Below, piece after piece: positions 34,065 through 47,592 of a DNA stretch of 64,000 nucleotides. The stretch is from Dermanyssus gallinae (Eukaryota; Arthropoda; Arachnida; Mesostigmata; Dermanyssidae), in NCBI GenBank assembly GCA_003439945.1, contig QVRM01000968.1, positions 186,001 to 250,000 of the forward strand, given 5' to 3'. The number at the start of each line of letters is the position of its first letter. The stretch's first letter is position 1. Made by a program: the position numbers and the translations under genes. The notes beneath the pieces were generated by a model, which made no database searches, was not told the DNA's origin, and saw only the letters and a list, made by a program, of their open reading frames with translations.

Positions 34065-37000
34065 TCAACAAATAGGTTATGTAGAGAGAGACGAGACGGA
34101 GAGCGCAAGGCAGAAGAGAAAAGACGACGTGGACATTGGTGCCAAGCGTCCACGCCGTTCGCTTGTGTGCTTCGTTACGCAGACAGTTGTTGACAAGCAG
34201 TGCTGCGATGCAAAAACGGGCTAAGAACCATGACGGCCAACTACAGATACTATAGACGCAGTTGTCTGCGTGCGCTGCAACGAGCTGGGTGTATGAAAGA
34301 GGGCTCAGGCTGGACGACGGGTCGTCGGACGGATCGCCCTCGAAACGAATTCGAGAGGCAGATGTCAAAACGAACTAACGACAACCAGCAAGTGGTCGGC
34401 ACCCAATCGCTCATCATGTGGTGGCGTACATCAGCCGTTTTTTGATGATCTAGTCACTCGCAAACTCAGGATAATGACAACCCGATTTACCTCGATGGAA
34501 GGACGATGCGCGTCACTGCTCGACTCATCGGTCCTGACTGTTCTGTTCCGCCGCTGTTGAAACGCGCACCAGCCATAGGCACAACTATCACAACTATCAC
34601 ATTCCGCCATCACCACCGCTGATGATTCGCTTTGAGGTTTGCTTCGCGGCAGAGCTCGGGAAAATCACATTAACGAGACACCGAAAGACACACCTACACC
34701 TACACACACACACACACATTAACAGAGGTATTGAACTTCGACACAGCCCCGACTATTAGCGGAAGCGTTACGCGTGGCTAGAGTTGACATTCCGGGCGGC
34801 GGATCGGGGTAGAACAAGATGAGCACTCACGGGACTTACGCCTGTGACGGGACGACCTGCGCCTCGCGTGAGGTTTCAGGCTGCCCCGCTGACCGGTTAC
34901 GAGAATCGTGCGAACACGGTGTGAGGTCACGGACAAACGAGGTGCGGTATTTTAAATGCACATACCGGCAGTATGGCACCCCCATCCGCCACGAAAGTTA
35001 ATCGACTTCTTGAGATTGATTTGGGTCGAGTGTTGATTTATTTAACAATCGCCCTAGTACATAGAGAAATGCTTGATATAATGTGTATACTCAGTCACGC
35101 TACTTTGCATTTGTGCACTGTTTGTGTTTAGACGCCATTAGTCTATGTTGATGATTGCTTTTTTTGCACGACAAGAGCCGAACACGAACTGTGATCGACT
35201 GTCGCCGCGACACAAATGAGGATTCGCAAGCTTTAATCGGCTAGATGCTGAATGGTATCTAATCTCAGACGCCATAGGGAGCAATGGCGTTTTTGTCTAG
35301 GAATTTGCAGTACGTATGACCACGCGAAGTAAGAACTTCCAGATGGCCGTTGCGTCTCCTTGTATGACTGATATAGTGCACAGACATGGCTCCGCACAGG
35401 AACGTAAAGGGCTTAGGAGGAATAAGAGAAGTGGCTACTGGATATCCCAGCAACAAGTTTCAAATCCAATTTAAAAGGCTTTGATAGCGTATTGTAGTAG
35501 GAAGCGCTTGATTTCGATCAATATGTTCGCTCCTTTTCAGGTCTACAGCTTTAAGTTGCCACGCGCAGTACCATCAGACGACATCCAGGCGTTTTAGTTT
35601 GTCTGGTAGAAACAGAGGAACGGCTGTATGCGATAAACGTTGCACACAACAACAGCACTAAACGACGACAAGAATAACACTAGAATGAGGGGAAATTGAT
35701 ATCGGGTTATATTCTGTTAGACTACCTAAAGGGCAAAGCTAAACGAATGCAGCCAGCGACCGCTGAAGTAGCAACTTACTCGAAATGTTGATATCCAGCG
35801 ACGATTAAAGTGGTTTATTAGCGGACTTGAGTCTATAACGGTCACGGTAGTCAAAATCCAAATAAACAAAAACCTAAGCTGTGTTTTGTTTTTATGGGGT
35901 TTCTCATAAATAACTTTACCAGTTTATTTTGATTTCATAATTAATGATTACCGATGTAGTATGGCGGGACGGGGCTATCTTGTAGCAAGGCTTTGGCTTG
36001 ACGGCACATCACTAAGCAAGCCCCTGCCAAGGTGTGAATATGCGGAAACCCCTTCCAAATTGCATACGTTGAACCCATACATGAAGCCGGTAATGCAGAC
36101 ACATCCGCATATTCGTTTACGCAGACAGGCGAACAACAGAGTTTCGACTCACATATGAACTTGGACATGACGTACGCATACAGCGGGAAAACTCTGTGTC
36201 GGGTACTGTTAGCGTGCCGATGTATGTAAGTATTATATGAGATCAAGCAGCACCACAAAAGAACAGAACGAAGCATTTAGGAGTTAGAGATTTGAAGTCG
36301 GTTATGCCGATATAGCACATCAGTGTACGCTAAGCAAGCAACATTACAGCTAAAAGCGGAGTCGGCGCATTTGCGCACGATAGCTGCTTGTTCACCGGCA
36401 GGTGATACAAAGACACGTATTAGACATCACTTCTTCGTCACAAGATGTTCGACACAATGAATATGCCGGAAGCCTTCGAGCCGCAAGCGAAATGCGTCGA
36501 AGCGGACTTCAGTGAGCAAATGAATGATGATAGCCAATGCAGCGTAGAGAGAAAGAGAGGCTAGTGCCATATTGGCGTACAGCTCTCGTTGTATATATAT
36601 GGAGCATTGTAGCAAGCACGTACGAACCAAACAACCAAATGGAACCAGACAACAATACGTTCAGAGGAGTTGAAACGAGAGTCGTTTAAGCAGTTGGGGA
36701 AGAAACGAGAAGGTGTAGAAGCGGAAGCCAAACTAACGAAAAATTGTAGGGAAGCACACATATAAACGCGGTTTGCACGCACGGGACGACACGATTATTG
36801 TACACCTACGCAACATTGGCACCTCGAAGGCACAACAAACGGTGACAGCGCAGCAATAATTCTTCACTATATAAAAAAAAAGAGGACAAACGGACGAATA
36901 GCGACAACAAAGGTATGCCTATATACGCAGTATCAGTGGCGCACGTATTCAAAACCACCATCAATTGATTGAAAAGAACAGCTTTGATTTAGGTTTCTAG

Positions 37001-37148
37001 AGTATAAAACGGCATTTGTCTGAGGATAGGAATTGAGCAAAACAACCCACTTTCAAAATATGCTATATTTATATATATATACACATGTGTTGTCGATGAA
37101 TCATACGTATCGGCATGTACATATATTCCTACATCTTATGCACCGGAG

Positions 37149-37672
37149 ACATCTGAGAGACTATAAATAAAATTAAGACTTATAGTGTAGAAAGAACATA
37201 TTATTGTGGAGGTATGTTTTGTGCAGCTCTGTGCAATAATTAGTCCGTGTACACAAAAGTGGAGTAAATAGTTATTCGCATTTTCATGACGTTCTACCTT
37301 CTGTTCAATTCAGTCAGATGCTTCCTGCCCATCAGGTGTATATGCACATACATATACGTATTACACATCCAGCTCATATGTATCGTTCGTATATATATAT
37401 ATATATATAAGTCGTCACATGTCTTCGACGTTTCATACGCATGCGTGTATATACTCGTATATACGTCTGATGGACCGATCGCATCTGAGAGACTAGAAAT
37501 GAAACTATGGCGTATACAATTTGGCAACACTAGATAATTTTGCAAAGGTAAATTATGTAGTTCTTTGGAATAATATATGTGTGTATACAGTGGTACAGTA
37601 GTAGCACAGTTCTTCTGTTTTAAAACATCATACTACTTTCAGTTCAAATCAGTCATACGTTTCTCTTTACAT
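37149..37672. repeat. Diverged tandem duplication, about 335-base period
   Basis: CATCTGAGAGACTA occurs at 37150 and 37482, GTTCAATTCAGTCA (37302) corresponds to GTTCAAATCAGTCA (37642), and intermediate blocks align loosely. Both copies end near AT-rich microsatellites. A third weak match begins near 37835. Confidence 0.55.

Positions 37673-37680
<8 letters not shown>

Positions 37681-37728
<48 letters not shown>
37681..37728. repeat. (AT)n microsatellite
   Basis: Pure AT array next to the diverged tandem duplication. Confidence 0.96.
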
Positions 37729-37731
<3 letters not shown>

Positions 37732-38766
37732 AAGAGGACATATAACCATAGGTTGTTAAACCTGTTAACCGATGGAACCATCTGGACTGTAGTAGTACTA
37801 TTTGATGACGGTGCCAAGATAAGATTTCGGACCATATCGTCTGAGCGCCTTGTGACGATATGCCTTGTCGCAGTCAGACGACGCAGTTACTTTGTTTCTG
37901 GCGTCGGTCATTCAATCAATCAACGGAAGCGTCAGTGATCACGTAATCAGCGAAATAATCAATCAATCAATCAATCAATCAGTTATTAATCAATAAACCA
38001 GTTAATGAACCGATCGGTTGTCGAGTGTGCAAGCAAACAAGCAATCATTTTGTGCATACAATCAACAACAACCGTCGAATTAATGGTAACGTTATTGTTG
38101 TATGCGTAATGCGCATCGAGACGACCTATCGCGAGTCTGAACTCTCAACTCATGCTAGCTCTAGCTTGAATGAGTCTCGAAGTGATGGGCAATTTACACG
38201 AGATCCGGCCAGCCGTGTTTAGCGGATCCCTTTTTTGTTTTTGCTGCCTAATGAGTATGGTGCATTGTTTATTATTCGTCTATGACTCCGTGTGGTATAT
38301 AATGGCACTTCAGTATTATTAGTAGTTAGTTGAACACTGTTTTGACACACATTTGCAAGCAGAGTAAGTAACAACGACCACAACAGCATCACAGCAAATA
38401 ACGAGGCGACAGCTCACCACCAACAATAATATCGATTAGCAATACCAGATGAACAGACAGAATAATAACAACAACAACAACAACAATAGCCTAAGCGCAA
38501 CCGCGACCGCAAAACACGATTGCCGTTACAACCATAAGTTGCTTCAAAACAACGAACATCGGTAAGAAACTTTCGAAATAAAATACGTTATTTAATTTAT
38601 ATTTAGTTGTTCTGTTTATGAGTATGTTGCGTTGACTATATATCTGCTAGAAGAACATTTTATGGACATTTCACTTGGTTTGGCACATCAGCACTACCAT
38701 GCGAGCTCCTCTGTTGTTATGCACTTAGTTTGTGTTTGCTCTTTGGGGCTAGCCGTCTCTTTGTCG

Positions 38767-38768
<2 letters not shown>

Positions 38769-38807
<39 letters not shown>
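38769..38807. repeat. (AT)n microsatellite
   Basis: Pure AT array downstream of dve. Confidence 0.96.
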
Positions 38808-38810
<3 letters not shown>

Positions 38811-41032
38811 CATTTACGCGATATGTTTCTTCACTTATTCTTTAGTTGTGTATTGCACTAGTAATAAAGATTGCGGCGACAGCAAGGCAATTGAGGTCGG
38901 GCATGCGAGCGGTTACTTTTGATAAATTATGATCTTTAACTAACTATACACTGTTACTACTAGCTACTACATGCTAGTAGTCTTAATTGTAAAGACAATT
39001 TATAACCAATAGGATTGAACCAATAGGGTCGGCGTACCATTTGAAAGCCAAAATTGCCGAAGGCAGTACGGATGATGAAGGTTCCCTACTACTGAACGAT
39101 GGTTGAAGTACGAGCAGCACCAGTTGTAGTGATACCAATGGAAACAATGGAACAAAAGTCTAACGCTTCGGGCAGATCATGAAAAAGCATGTGCGTGTGT
39201 ATGTATTTTTAATGGCGTGATACATGATGTACGGGTGAGTCTTGTTGTCGAGTGTTGCCCTCTTCTCCTGCCGGTCACCCTGAAGCACGAAGACTAAGAA
39301 TCATGTTCGACATAGCAATAAAGTTGTTTGGCGCGAGCCAGACGTGTCGAGGCGACCAGCACCAGTACGCCGAGAGAGAATCCGCTCGAGCTGAACAATC
39401 GATCAGAATGATGCCTAGCAGAGGCCGAACAAACAACGCAAGACAAGGTCGCGCCGTTTGTGTGGAAGCGGCAGCGGCGACGTGAAGTTCTTAGCACTCC
39501 GGGATAGAGAGTGGAAACCGGCTCTGTCGGTTGACTGTCGGTGCACGGCAGTCAAATGTAAATAGAAAAATTAGTAATGGTTAGACACTTAGACATTATA
39601 TGTGTGTATGAGTGTGCTGAGAGAAAGAAACAGAGAGCACGACAGAAAGAAGGCGGGAATGAAAAGAAAGCTAGCCTAAGTAAACCCATACTGGTGTGGA
39701 GGTATATTTAGAGCGTGGCGACAGAAGTTTACGACCTTTAATACAGAATGAAATGTATATCGTCAATGAGGGTCGAAACGGTAGCAGAGTGGGAGTTTTT
39801 GGAGCACTTGACGGGTGGTAGAAGATGCTGTCATGATAGGCGAGGAATTATGCTAAGCAAAAAAGAAACAAGAGCGAACTATATACCGTAATCATCGAGC
39901 AATATTCAACAGCGGTCTTTATGAGCAGTTGAGCGTTTTTGAGCTGGGCGTTGCACAGAACGCCGGCCCAAAGCTGTTGCAACCAGTACGGAGATACGCG
40001 CTGCAGCATACAGCGTCTTAACGCTTATACGAGTATACGAAGCAAAATACAAATTGAATCCATGCAGGAATACAAACATTGAAAGCAACAGTCGTTAGAA
40101 CAAACACTTTTTCAATCCTACTTCTGTCCGCGTGTCGCGTGGCTTCTTCCCCAACCTAAGCACTAAAACGTCAATTAAGGAACCTGTCGATTTGTTAGAA
40201 ATGCTGACAATAGCGAAAGTAGACGAGTTAGAAAAAGCGTATATATATATATGGCTTAATGGTTGTAGAGCACCCGCGGGACCTGCTGCGCGGGCGCACA
40301 CCATGGAGGAAGAACCGTGCATGAAGGTAACGACGTTTGACGAAAAGGAGATACAGTAGGCGAGGAGAGAGATACAGAAATACAGTCACAGATGCTGTCA
40401 GACGACAGCAGCTATACTAAGTTGTACCAAGAATCGTTAGCAATAAGAACACAATCATCATAGTCGTTGTCGTCTTCACCTTCAGACCTCATTTCAGCAT
40501 CACCTCTACCCCCCCTATTGGCAGCGGTATGTTACCAGCAACAAATGAGCGTCACCAGATAGCCTGGCAGCGCTGACGTCATGGCCTAATAATAATAATG
40601 TTCCAGCTTTAATAACAAAGCAGCGTAAGCATGAGAATGAATGCGAGTCAGCACACTCTGTTTGCTGACAGTAGCAGTGATGGCGTACACATAAGTATTC
40701 GACACGATGCGTGCGGCAGCAGCAGCATCAGCAGCAGCAACAACAACAGCCTTCTGGTTGTTTTCGAAATTTAAAATCGCTGCGATCTTTTATTCTCTCG
40801 GGGTTGCTTTCGGACCTATTGATCCGATCTGATGCTAGCCGATATTTCAGGCCAGTTATAATGAGCACAGTTACTGTTATAATGCTGCTTCTGCGGTCAC
40901 TGCAGCAACAATAACAAGAACAACAACAGCTACAGCACCAACAACAGCAACTATTATAGACGGCATTGGTTGTCATGAAGGAAAAGAGCAACCTTCAGGA
41001 ATACAAAACAGACAGAAAACATACACACAAAC

Positions 41033-41034
<2 letters not shown>

Positions 41035-41103
<69 letters not shown>
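41035..41103. repeat. (AT)n microsatellite, longest in the window
   Basis: About 69 bases of AT followed by a short GA run. Confidence 0.97.
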
Positions 41104-41107
<4 letters not shown>

Positions 41108-43586
41108 GAGAGAGAGAAATAGAGTGAGGTATTTCATTGGCACCTTGCAAAATGACATGACGACTCACTAAGCCCGACGGCCCGGTTTTACGTATGTGAT
41201 GCGGCGCTGCTTTCACTGACTGCTGTGACTTTCTTCACTGTACATATGGTTCGGCTGCTTTAGTCTAACTTTGAACAATAAACTAACAATACCTATATAT
41301 ATATATATATACATGCATGCATGCTCCTCTCACGTATACATATATACATACATATGTACGCATATGCATTGCATGCAGCTCATCGGAGAGCAATCGCTGC
41401 AAACGGCCATTATGTGTCTGTCGGCCTGCCTGTTTGCGGCTATACGAGATGACTAAATCACGAGAGAAGAGAGAGATGGGGGGGGGGGGGGCGAGAGACC
41501 AAGAGAGACCGAGAGAGAGAGAGAGATTCAAAGACAGAACACTGCCGATTTTGATCGACAAATCGGCGATTAAAGCAATACGACGAACAGACGAACAAAT
41601 ACCATATATATGAAAAGGCTGCGTTGCATGCGCGCAGCCATGAAACTCAACCGTAGATCTGTTTCGGTAACGGATGATCAACGCCCACGTGATGGTTCGT
41701 CTTATTCTGTAATTTAGTGACGCGTAGACAATAATCTTACACGACGAAAGGCATATTATTAATAATGACTAGTAATAAAGATAAACATATAAATATTAAT
41801 TGCTATTATTATTATAATTATTATTACAGTTTTTACTATTAATATAGAAATTACTATCGCCACTAACTCGCTGCAGCAAGTCGATACTTTGACTACTTGT
41901 ATAGAGTCTGCATTAAGCAAAGCAATCCCGTGTACAGACAACCAGGTCGTAGTCGATCATAGTACGGTAATAGCGGGTGACAGAAATGCGAGAAAAAAGA
42001 GAAGAGCGTGTGATCGTGAAAGACAGAAGCAGCTTCTTGAGGGGGTGAGGTCTCGGCTATGGATGGCGAAGGACTTTGCTTCCAAAGCGGAAATCTATCA
42101 GTGTTAAAATCAGGTGGAGGGCACATTGCGCAATCCTTATCCGCGGTCTGGTCCATCTAAAGGCAGCCATCAGACTGCGTCAAGGCTCCGACCGGCAACA
42201 GTATGCGCTCAACAGGGAACACGACCTGTAGGACTGAGCTCTGATACGATGAAGCTGCCATTGATGAAAATGGTCACACTGACAATAATCCTTTCTGTTT
42301 GGTCACCACCCGATCACGGTCGAGTTTGTTCAATCAAGTTAACACAAATACGATCAATACATACATATGCATACATGCACACAAATCACATATGACATAA
42401 ATATCATATTGTCGCCGACAGGCTAACAAACGCGAGATGTGTTCGAAACGATCCGTGTTCAGCAGAAACAACCTTGAGAGCGAGCAACAAGAACAACAAC
42501 AACTACAAAAACAACAACGACAGCAAAAGCATTGTTTCTTTGTAGATGGGATATGGCGTCGGGCCATTGTTTTGTATCTAGCGGTATATGATTTAAACGA
42601 AATGGGAGTAGTGAGCTATGATGATGAAGAAGAAGAAGACGACGACAACAACAAAGGTGGTGGTGATGATGATAATGATGATGATGTCGACGATAACGAC
42701 AACATTTATTAATTATTACTATGACGATTATTACAGTTATTTATGATAGTTATTGCTATTCATATTCGTAGGCATTCTACCACAACAAGTATGAAAGGCA
42801 TTGCTAGTCAGCCAGCCACGGTAGAAGAACGAGGAGAAGCAGATGAGTATTTCGCGTAGCAGGCGATCGGCGGCAGCAAGTAAGCGCTAATCATGCAGGT
42901 GATGACCACGTCTATGTAATCACAGAGGACACTGAGGACATAGTTAAGCTCATAGCAACGTCAACAATGATCGTGGTGATGATGACGATAATGACAGAGA
43001 TGATGATGATGATGGTAATGATGATGATGTCGATATTGTCAAGAGCAATGACGCTAATAATGACATTGATAAATACGACAGTAAGTTCTAATATTGATGG
43101 GAAATAAACTTCACAATGCTACTGGTATATTGTTGAGGAAAAGAATATGTTGCTTATTCATTTCCTGACTCCTAATATCGTTTTGCTTGAGCTACCTGAA
43201 TGGCTGCTTCATTATTGTTAGGCGTGCATGTGACTGCTGGATCAATTGTGTTCTCGAAGGATTAGATCACTTTTTTTTAGAACATTGAACACAATTGCAG
43301 CTGCTGTAAGTTAGCTCGGTTAAAGGCGACCGCATTGCACCCGCAGGTATGCTGTACGTTTTTCTCAAATGCTCTCTTTGCTTTGTTAACGTCTTCCTGT
43401 ATGAGGATGTCGTCAAATTAAAGTCTGTCATTCTGTAGGAAAGCTTACGCTACCTAAGATTTTTTAATTTTTTTATTAGAGTTTATTGTAACAGTAATTA
43501 CAATTGAGGGTTTCATTTCAGAAACCCAGAGCACGTCACATTTGACGGCCTGTCAGCCCTACTCAGGGCAGCATTATATCATTCAT

Positions 43587-43997
43587 TTAGACAATTAATT
43601 CAGCATTTCTAACAAATTGTAAGAGTTCCTCTATATATTGGTCTTTCATACGAATAGTAAGTTGGCTTGCATCGACTTGATCAGCAGCTACAGCGTTCTC
43701 CCATACCTTCCGCTCAGTATCGTATTTTTTACATTTATCTAGGACATGCAATATATCATCGTGTACCAAACATACATCACATAGCGGGCTTTGCGCAACT
43801 TTAATGTGGAACCTGGTGCTCTGCGTCATCCCTTTAGCGCAACGTAGCCTGTGAATAGTAACCGCTTCTCTTCTGGAACAGGGCATTATCATCAAGCTTT
43901 TTCGCCGTGGTGCAATCTGCATCGTGTCCCTTTTAGTTGTAGTTCCCTGCCTCCTCCAAGTCTCATAGTGCTTATGCCTACATGGGAGGGTGCCCAC
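43587..43997 (-). pseudogene. C-terminal Cys/His tail of the non-LTR element
   Basis: Continuation of the polyprotein after a frameshift. RLRCAKGMTQSTRFHI is followed by C-x2-C-x6-H-x4-C (CDVCLVHDDILHVLDKC), then a helical end, EELLQFVRNAELIV, and the stop. This kind of tail is common after RNase H in I/R1/Jockey-group elements and is thought to bind nucleic acid. About 110 bases of 3' UTR follow before the A-rich end. Confidence 0.75.
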
Positions 43998-44659
43998 TGT
44001 AGCTCCACAGGTTGGCCTAGATAACTTATCACCTTGATGACAGATTCCACTAGAGATGAGGCGGGTCCTGACGGATCTGCAGCCCGAATGCTCGAGATGG
44101 CGGCACGCGAGTCACTGACGATCACGACCCTTTTATTTGATGGCTCCTTCAGTTCCTGCAACAATGCTTCAGATATTGCTACCAGCTCGGCCGAAGTTGA
44201 ACTGCTGCAGTTGACGATATGCTTGCTGATCTCCATGTTGTCGTTGATTCGGAAAACACCTGCTCCTCCCGCAGATCCATCCACCGATCCGTCCGTGAAG
44301 TATATCTGTGCGCTATCCACTGATATGTTGCCCAAATGGACCTCACTCGCAGCTCGTAGTTCACTCTCGTGGTGGCTCTTTTTCGATGATATACCTTCTA
44401 TTGATAGCCGAGTCGACAAGTCTTTGACTGTCGATACGTCAAATACATGAGACCCCGGTACCAGCAGAGGTTCTCGAAACGAGTCTGAGTCCCGTAGTAG
44501 CCTGGAGGCCATGGTATTCACCCTTTTCTCAAATATACTTAAGATGAGATTGTGCCTGCTGCGGCACAGTCTCAGAAGGTGACATTCTAGGATAAATTGT
44601 CTATTTAATTCCGCGGGCATAATACCGCACTCTGACAATACAGCTCTAGTACATGTCAT
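43892..44659 (-). pseudogene. RNase H domain of the non-LTR element
   Basis: An RNase HI-like domain with YFTDGSVDGSAG (first catalytic Asp), TSAELVAISEAL (catalytic Glu) and VVIVSDSRAAISSI (second Asp), then LQWAPSHVGI, the usual final-helix region. It should degrade the RNA strand of the RNA:DNA hybrid. A frameshift near 43990 moves the coding to the next frame, 43997-43587, which carries a Cys/His cluster (PLCDVCLVHDDILHVLDKC) typical of the C-terminus of such polyproteins and ends at the stop at 43587. Confidence 0.85.
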
Positions 44660-44689
44660 TGAGAGAAGTCCTAATGCTATTCTACCACA

Positions 44690-45640
44690 CTAAGCAACAG
44701 CAGAGTCTATAACTCCATAGTCCTTTTTTGTTAATCGAAACATTGCGCCAAGGGAATAGTTAATCTTTGATCCTAACAGTGCGACTGCTAGTTTCATCGC
44801 CGTATCTGGTTTGATTCCCCAAGAAGTTCCACAAGCGTTTTTCAGCATATTCGCCACTCGCTCGCCCTTTTCCTTGATGATGTCGAGTTCTCTGTTCCAT
44901 TTGCAGTTTTCTTGAAATGTCACTCCCAGAAATCTCACCTGGCTCACTTGCTCAATCTGTCGATTTTCCAATCTCAGCAGAAGCTTCTGTCCTCTTTTCA
45001 CATTGAATACCATGCTCTTGGTTTTACAAGGCTCAATGGAGAGTCCCAGAGCTCCTAAGGACGATACGATTTTTCTTAAGGTCAGTTGCAGTTCCATCAC
45101 TGCGATTGGATTAATCGTGCGACCCTTGAGGCGAATCCAAAGTGCACCATCGTCAGAGTATTGAGACAACTTAAAATGCTCCGGTATGACATCAGCCAGC
45201 CCAGCTAGTGTCATGACAAACAGTACTGGAGAAAGTACTCCTCCCTGAGGAAGGCCGACATTACCCAGAGTCTTTACCTCCGTGTGTGTTCCCTTGCACC
45301 GGATTGACATGCTACGATCTTTCAGGAATGTCACTATCAATTTGAAGATAGCGCTACTAGGTTTCAATCCTGCTTTTATCAAATTAGTGACAACGGCAGT
45401 GTGATCAAGGTTGTTATACGCTCCTTCGACGTCGAAGAACACGGCCATGACATGATCCCCTCTGGCGACTGCTTCTTCGATATCAGTAGCCAGATCCAGA
45501 ATATTATCTTGGGCCAATCGTAGTGGCCTATAGGCAGACATATTATCCGTTAATGTTCCTTTATTCTGTAATAATGTAAGCAAGCGGCGGAGAATCATGC
45601 GTTCCAAAAGCTTTCCGACATGGGACGTTTTGACTATCAC
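44690..45640 (-). pseudogene. Reverse transcriptase domain of the RNase H-bearing non-LTR element
   Basis: An open stretch of 316 codons carrying the RT motif series: KLLERMILRRL, YRPLRLAQDN, AVFFDVEGAYNNLDH (first catalytic Asp), GLPQGGVLSPVLF, and LSQYSDDGALW (catalytic Asp pair). The YADD box reads YSDD. The frame is broken on both sides: the N-terminal RT part continues in another frame at 45750-46100 (DFTRWELDLALATANAEKCP), and a TAA at 44690-44692 separates it from RNase H. The element would copy its own RNA in the nucleus at a nicked target. This copy cannot make a full protein. Confidence 0.85.
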
Positions 45641-46105
45641 CCTATATGAGCCTAATTGTGATCGCGGTCTACCTTGTTTCAGAATTGGTACCCCTTCCCC
45701 AGTTTTCCACTCAGTTGGTAATTCTCCTCTTTTGAAGATAGCATTAAGATCACGAAGAAGAAGGTCTCTCCCGGTATTGTCCAGTGACCTCAGTTGCTTG
45801 TTGCTGATGCCATCGGGGCCCAGGGCACTTCTCTGCGTTGGCAGTGGCCAATGCCAGATCTAGCTCCCACCTTGTGAAATCGCAATCAGTATCAGTAGCG
45901 TTTTCATCGCATGCGCGCTGTGCAGGCGGTTTAGTGACAGTACTTGGAGTTTCTCCTGTGTCGGGCGTGGCCGCTGTTTTTATTGCCCCGTCAAGCATAT
46001 CATTGAGTATAGTTTGCAATGACTTTCCCGTTGATCGACAGACTGCAAACAGCGGACATTTTGGTTGCGTAAGATACGTCGGCAGATAACGCCCGTTTTG
46101 AAAAA

Positions 46106-47284
46106 TTATCAGCTATTAAGTATATTGATCCCAAAGTCGACAATCAACTTGTTCATCATTGATGTGGTCAGTAATTTCACTTGCTGGCTTGGTGAAAATG
46201 CCTAACAGAGGGTATTTACATCCCTCATAGGATCCTCTTCGACGTTACCTTTTACGGTTCGCTCAAGATATTTAACTTAAAACGGTGCATATGCGTTCTG
46301 TAACGGTCGTTGACTATATTAGGTAGTTACTTTATAGACATGACAAACATAAGAGTGTTCGACTTCTAAGAAAAGGGCACAGATATAGATGGCTGCTGCA
46401 AACACAATAACACCATAATTAAATACGATTGATTCAAATTTATTAAGATGCATCTTGTTTGAACAATATAGTAGATTCAGCAACATAGGCTTTGACTGCC
46501 TTTGCGAACTATGCCGACAAGCTTAGTCGCTCCTTCTAGCTCCCTTTGCACTAAGTCCGAATATATTACAGTTTGTCATAGATCATTTCCTCTACAATGT
46601 GAACGGCACCCCTAAAAGGTTTTGTGTTCCCTAGAATTTGATCTAATATGTGAGTTTCCATGATTTGGTCGCGAAATTTGTTTTTATTGAGATAAGTCAC
46701 TTTCTAATCCCACACACAAATTCCGCAGTTTCAGACGAAAACAGGCACATTTTCAAACTTTAGTCTAACAATCTTCTTATCAAGCATTTTACAAGTTTTC
46801 TCCTTAGATTCAGACTAAATATCTAGATCTCAACGGATGGCAGAAAGATAATGTCTGGGCGACAGAGAGTGTGATAGCGAGAAAACACGGAAGGGTGGTG
46901 CTCGTCCATGTCTGATTTGGCTTGAATTAAAATGAGTGGTTCAATTGAGGTCCTCTATGGGATTTGCCAATTCAAAAAGCCATCGGCGAGGCAACTCATC
47001 TTTATTCGTGGCGCTATCTTTAATGCGTAATACCAGCATATCTTCATATGTTTATCAAAACATATCCGGTTTGAAGAGCTGAACAGTTAAAACACGAATC
47101 AGTTTCTCTAGTCGTTCTTAGTCATACGGCCTACACGTGGACGTCTATCGCTACAAAATTGTGCAGCTTTCTAAGCGTAATAATTTTGTCAGATTTATTA
47201 TCACACATGTTGTGTAGAAAAAGTACAGTTAAAATATATGCATATGTATACATACACACATTTGGACCTATAAAATAATAGATA
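46106..47284. other. Non-coding spacer
   Basis: About 1.2 kb of AT-rich DNA with no coding signal, RNA gene or clear repeat that I can recognise. It separates two minus-strand retroelement remnants. Confidence 0.5.
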
Positions 47285-47292
47285 TATAAAAG

Positions 47293-47592
47293 CTATGAAG
47301 CTACGACGCGTGGTTGGTCGTCTAGACTAGCTAGAGACGGGACTAGGGTGCAGGAGGCAGCATGGTATCTACCGCAAGGTAGTTTACAACGTTGACACAC
47401 ACAAGAGTCCGACGGATCATGGAACCCGGATGTCGCGCACAGCACGTGGTGGAAGCCATGCACGGCGAACCTAGTCACCACATGGCGGTTAGATCGAACT
47501 CGCTTGAGGTAAGCTGCCTTCAGACTATTTAGATGCTCAAGGCTGGCTGGGGTGAGATCGTTCCATATTATTTCGATGCCGTAGGCGGCCAT
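47293..47592 (-). pseudogene. C-terminal module of copy 1: GFHH and Cys cluster
   Basis: Contains LNSLKAAYLKRVR, then HGFHHVLC and a Cys-rich run CVCQRCKLPC followed by YHAASC. The same pattern, H-H-x2-C-x(10-11)-C-x-C-x2-C-x(3-5)-C-x(1-2)-Y-H-x3-C, recurs at 52954-53136 and 63306-63488. It is a probable zinc-binding tail of the element's polyprotein. It ends at a TAG at 47293-47295. Confidence 0.7.

Larger units (their letters stand above)
33853..43459. other. dve 3' UTR then non-coding DNA
   Basis: About 9.6 kb without a recognisable gene. The first few hundred bases are probably dve 3' UTR. The remainder contains (AT)n at 37390-37409, 37681-37728, 38769-38807 and 41035-41103, (AATC)n around 37955-37982, a diverged tandem duplication at about 37149-37672, a 13-base G run near 41479, and GAT/GAC triplet tracts at 42617-42705 and 42965-43035. 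Open frames here are short and lack domain matches. Confidence 0.55.
43460..46105 (-). mobile_element. 5'-truncated non-LTR retrotransposon (RT plus RNase H), decayed
   Basis: Read on the minus strand, this contains in order a reverse transcriptase, an RNase H domain and a Cys/His tail, followed by a short 3' UTR with AATAAA (43482-43487) and an A-rich end (43460-43478). The 5' end is lost: coding similarity stops near 46100 and no endonuclease domain is seen, as expected of target-primed copies that stop early. RT followed by RNase H is the layout of I/Jockey-group non-LTR elements; I do not assign a clade. Several frameshifts and stops show that this copy is dead. Confidence 0.85.

Noticed and set aside
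42617..43035. Poly-Asp frames over GAT/GAC tracts
   Set aside because: Microsatellite translation only.
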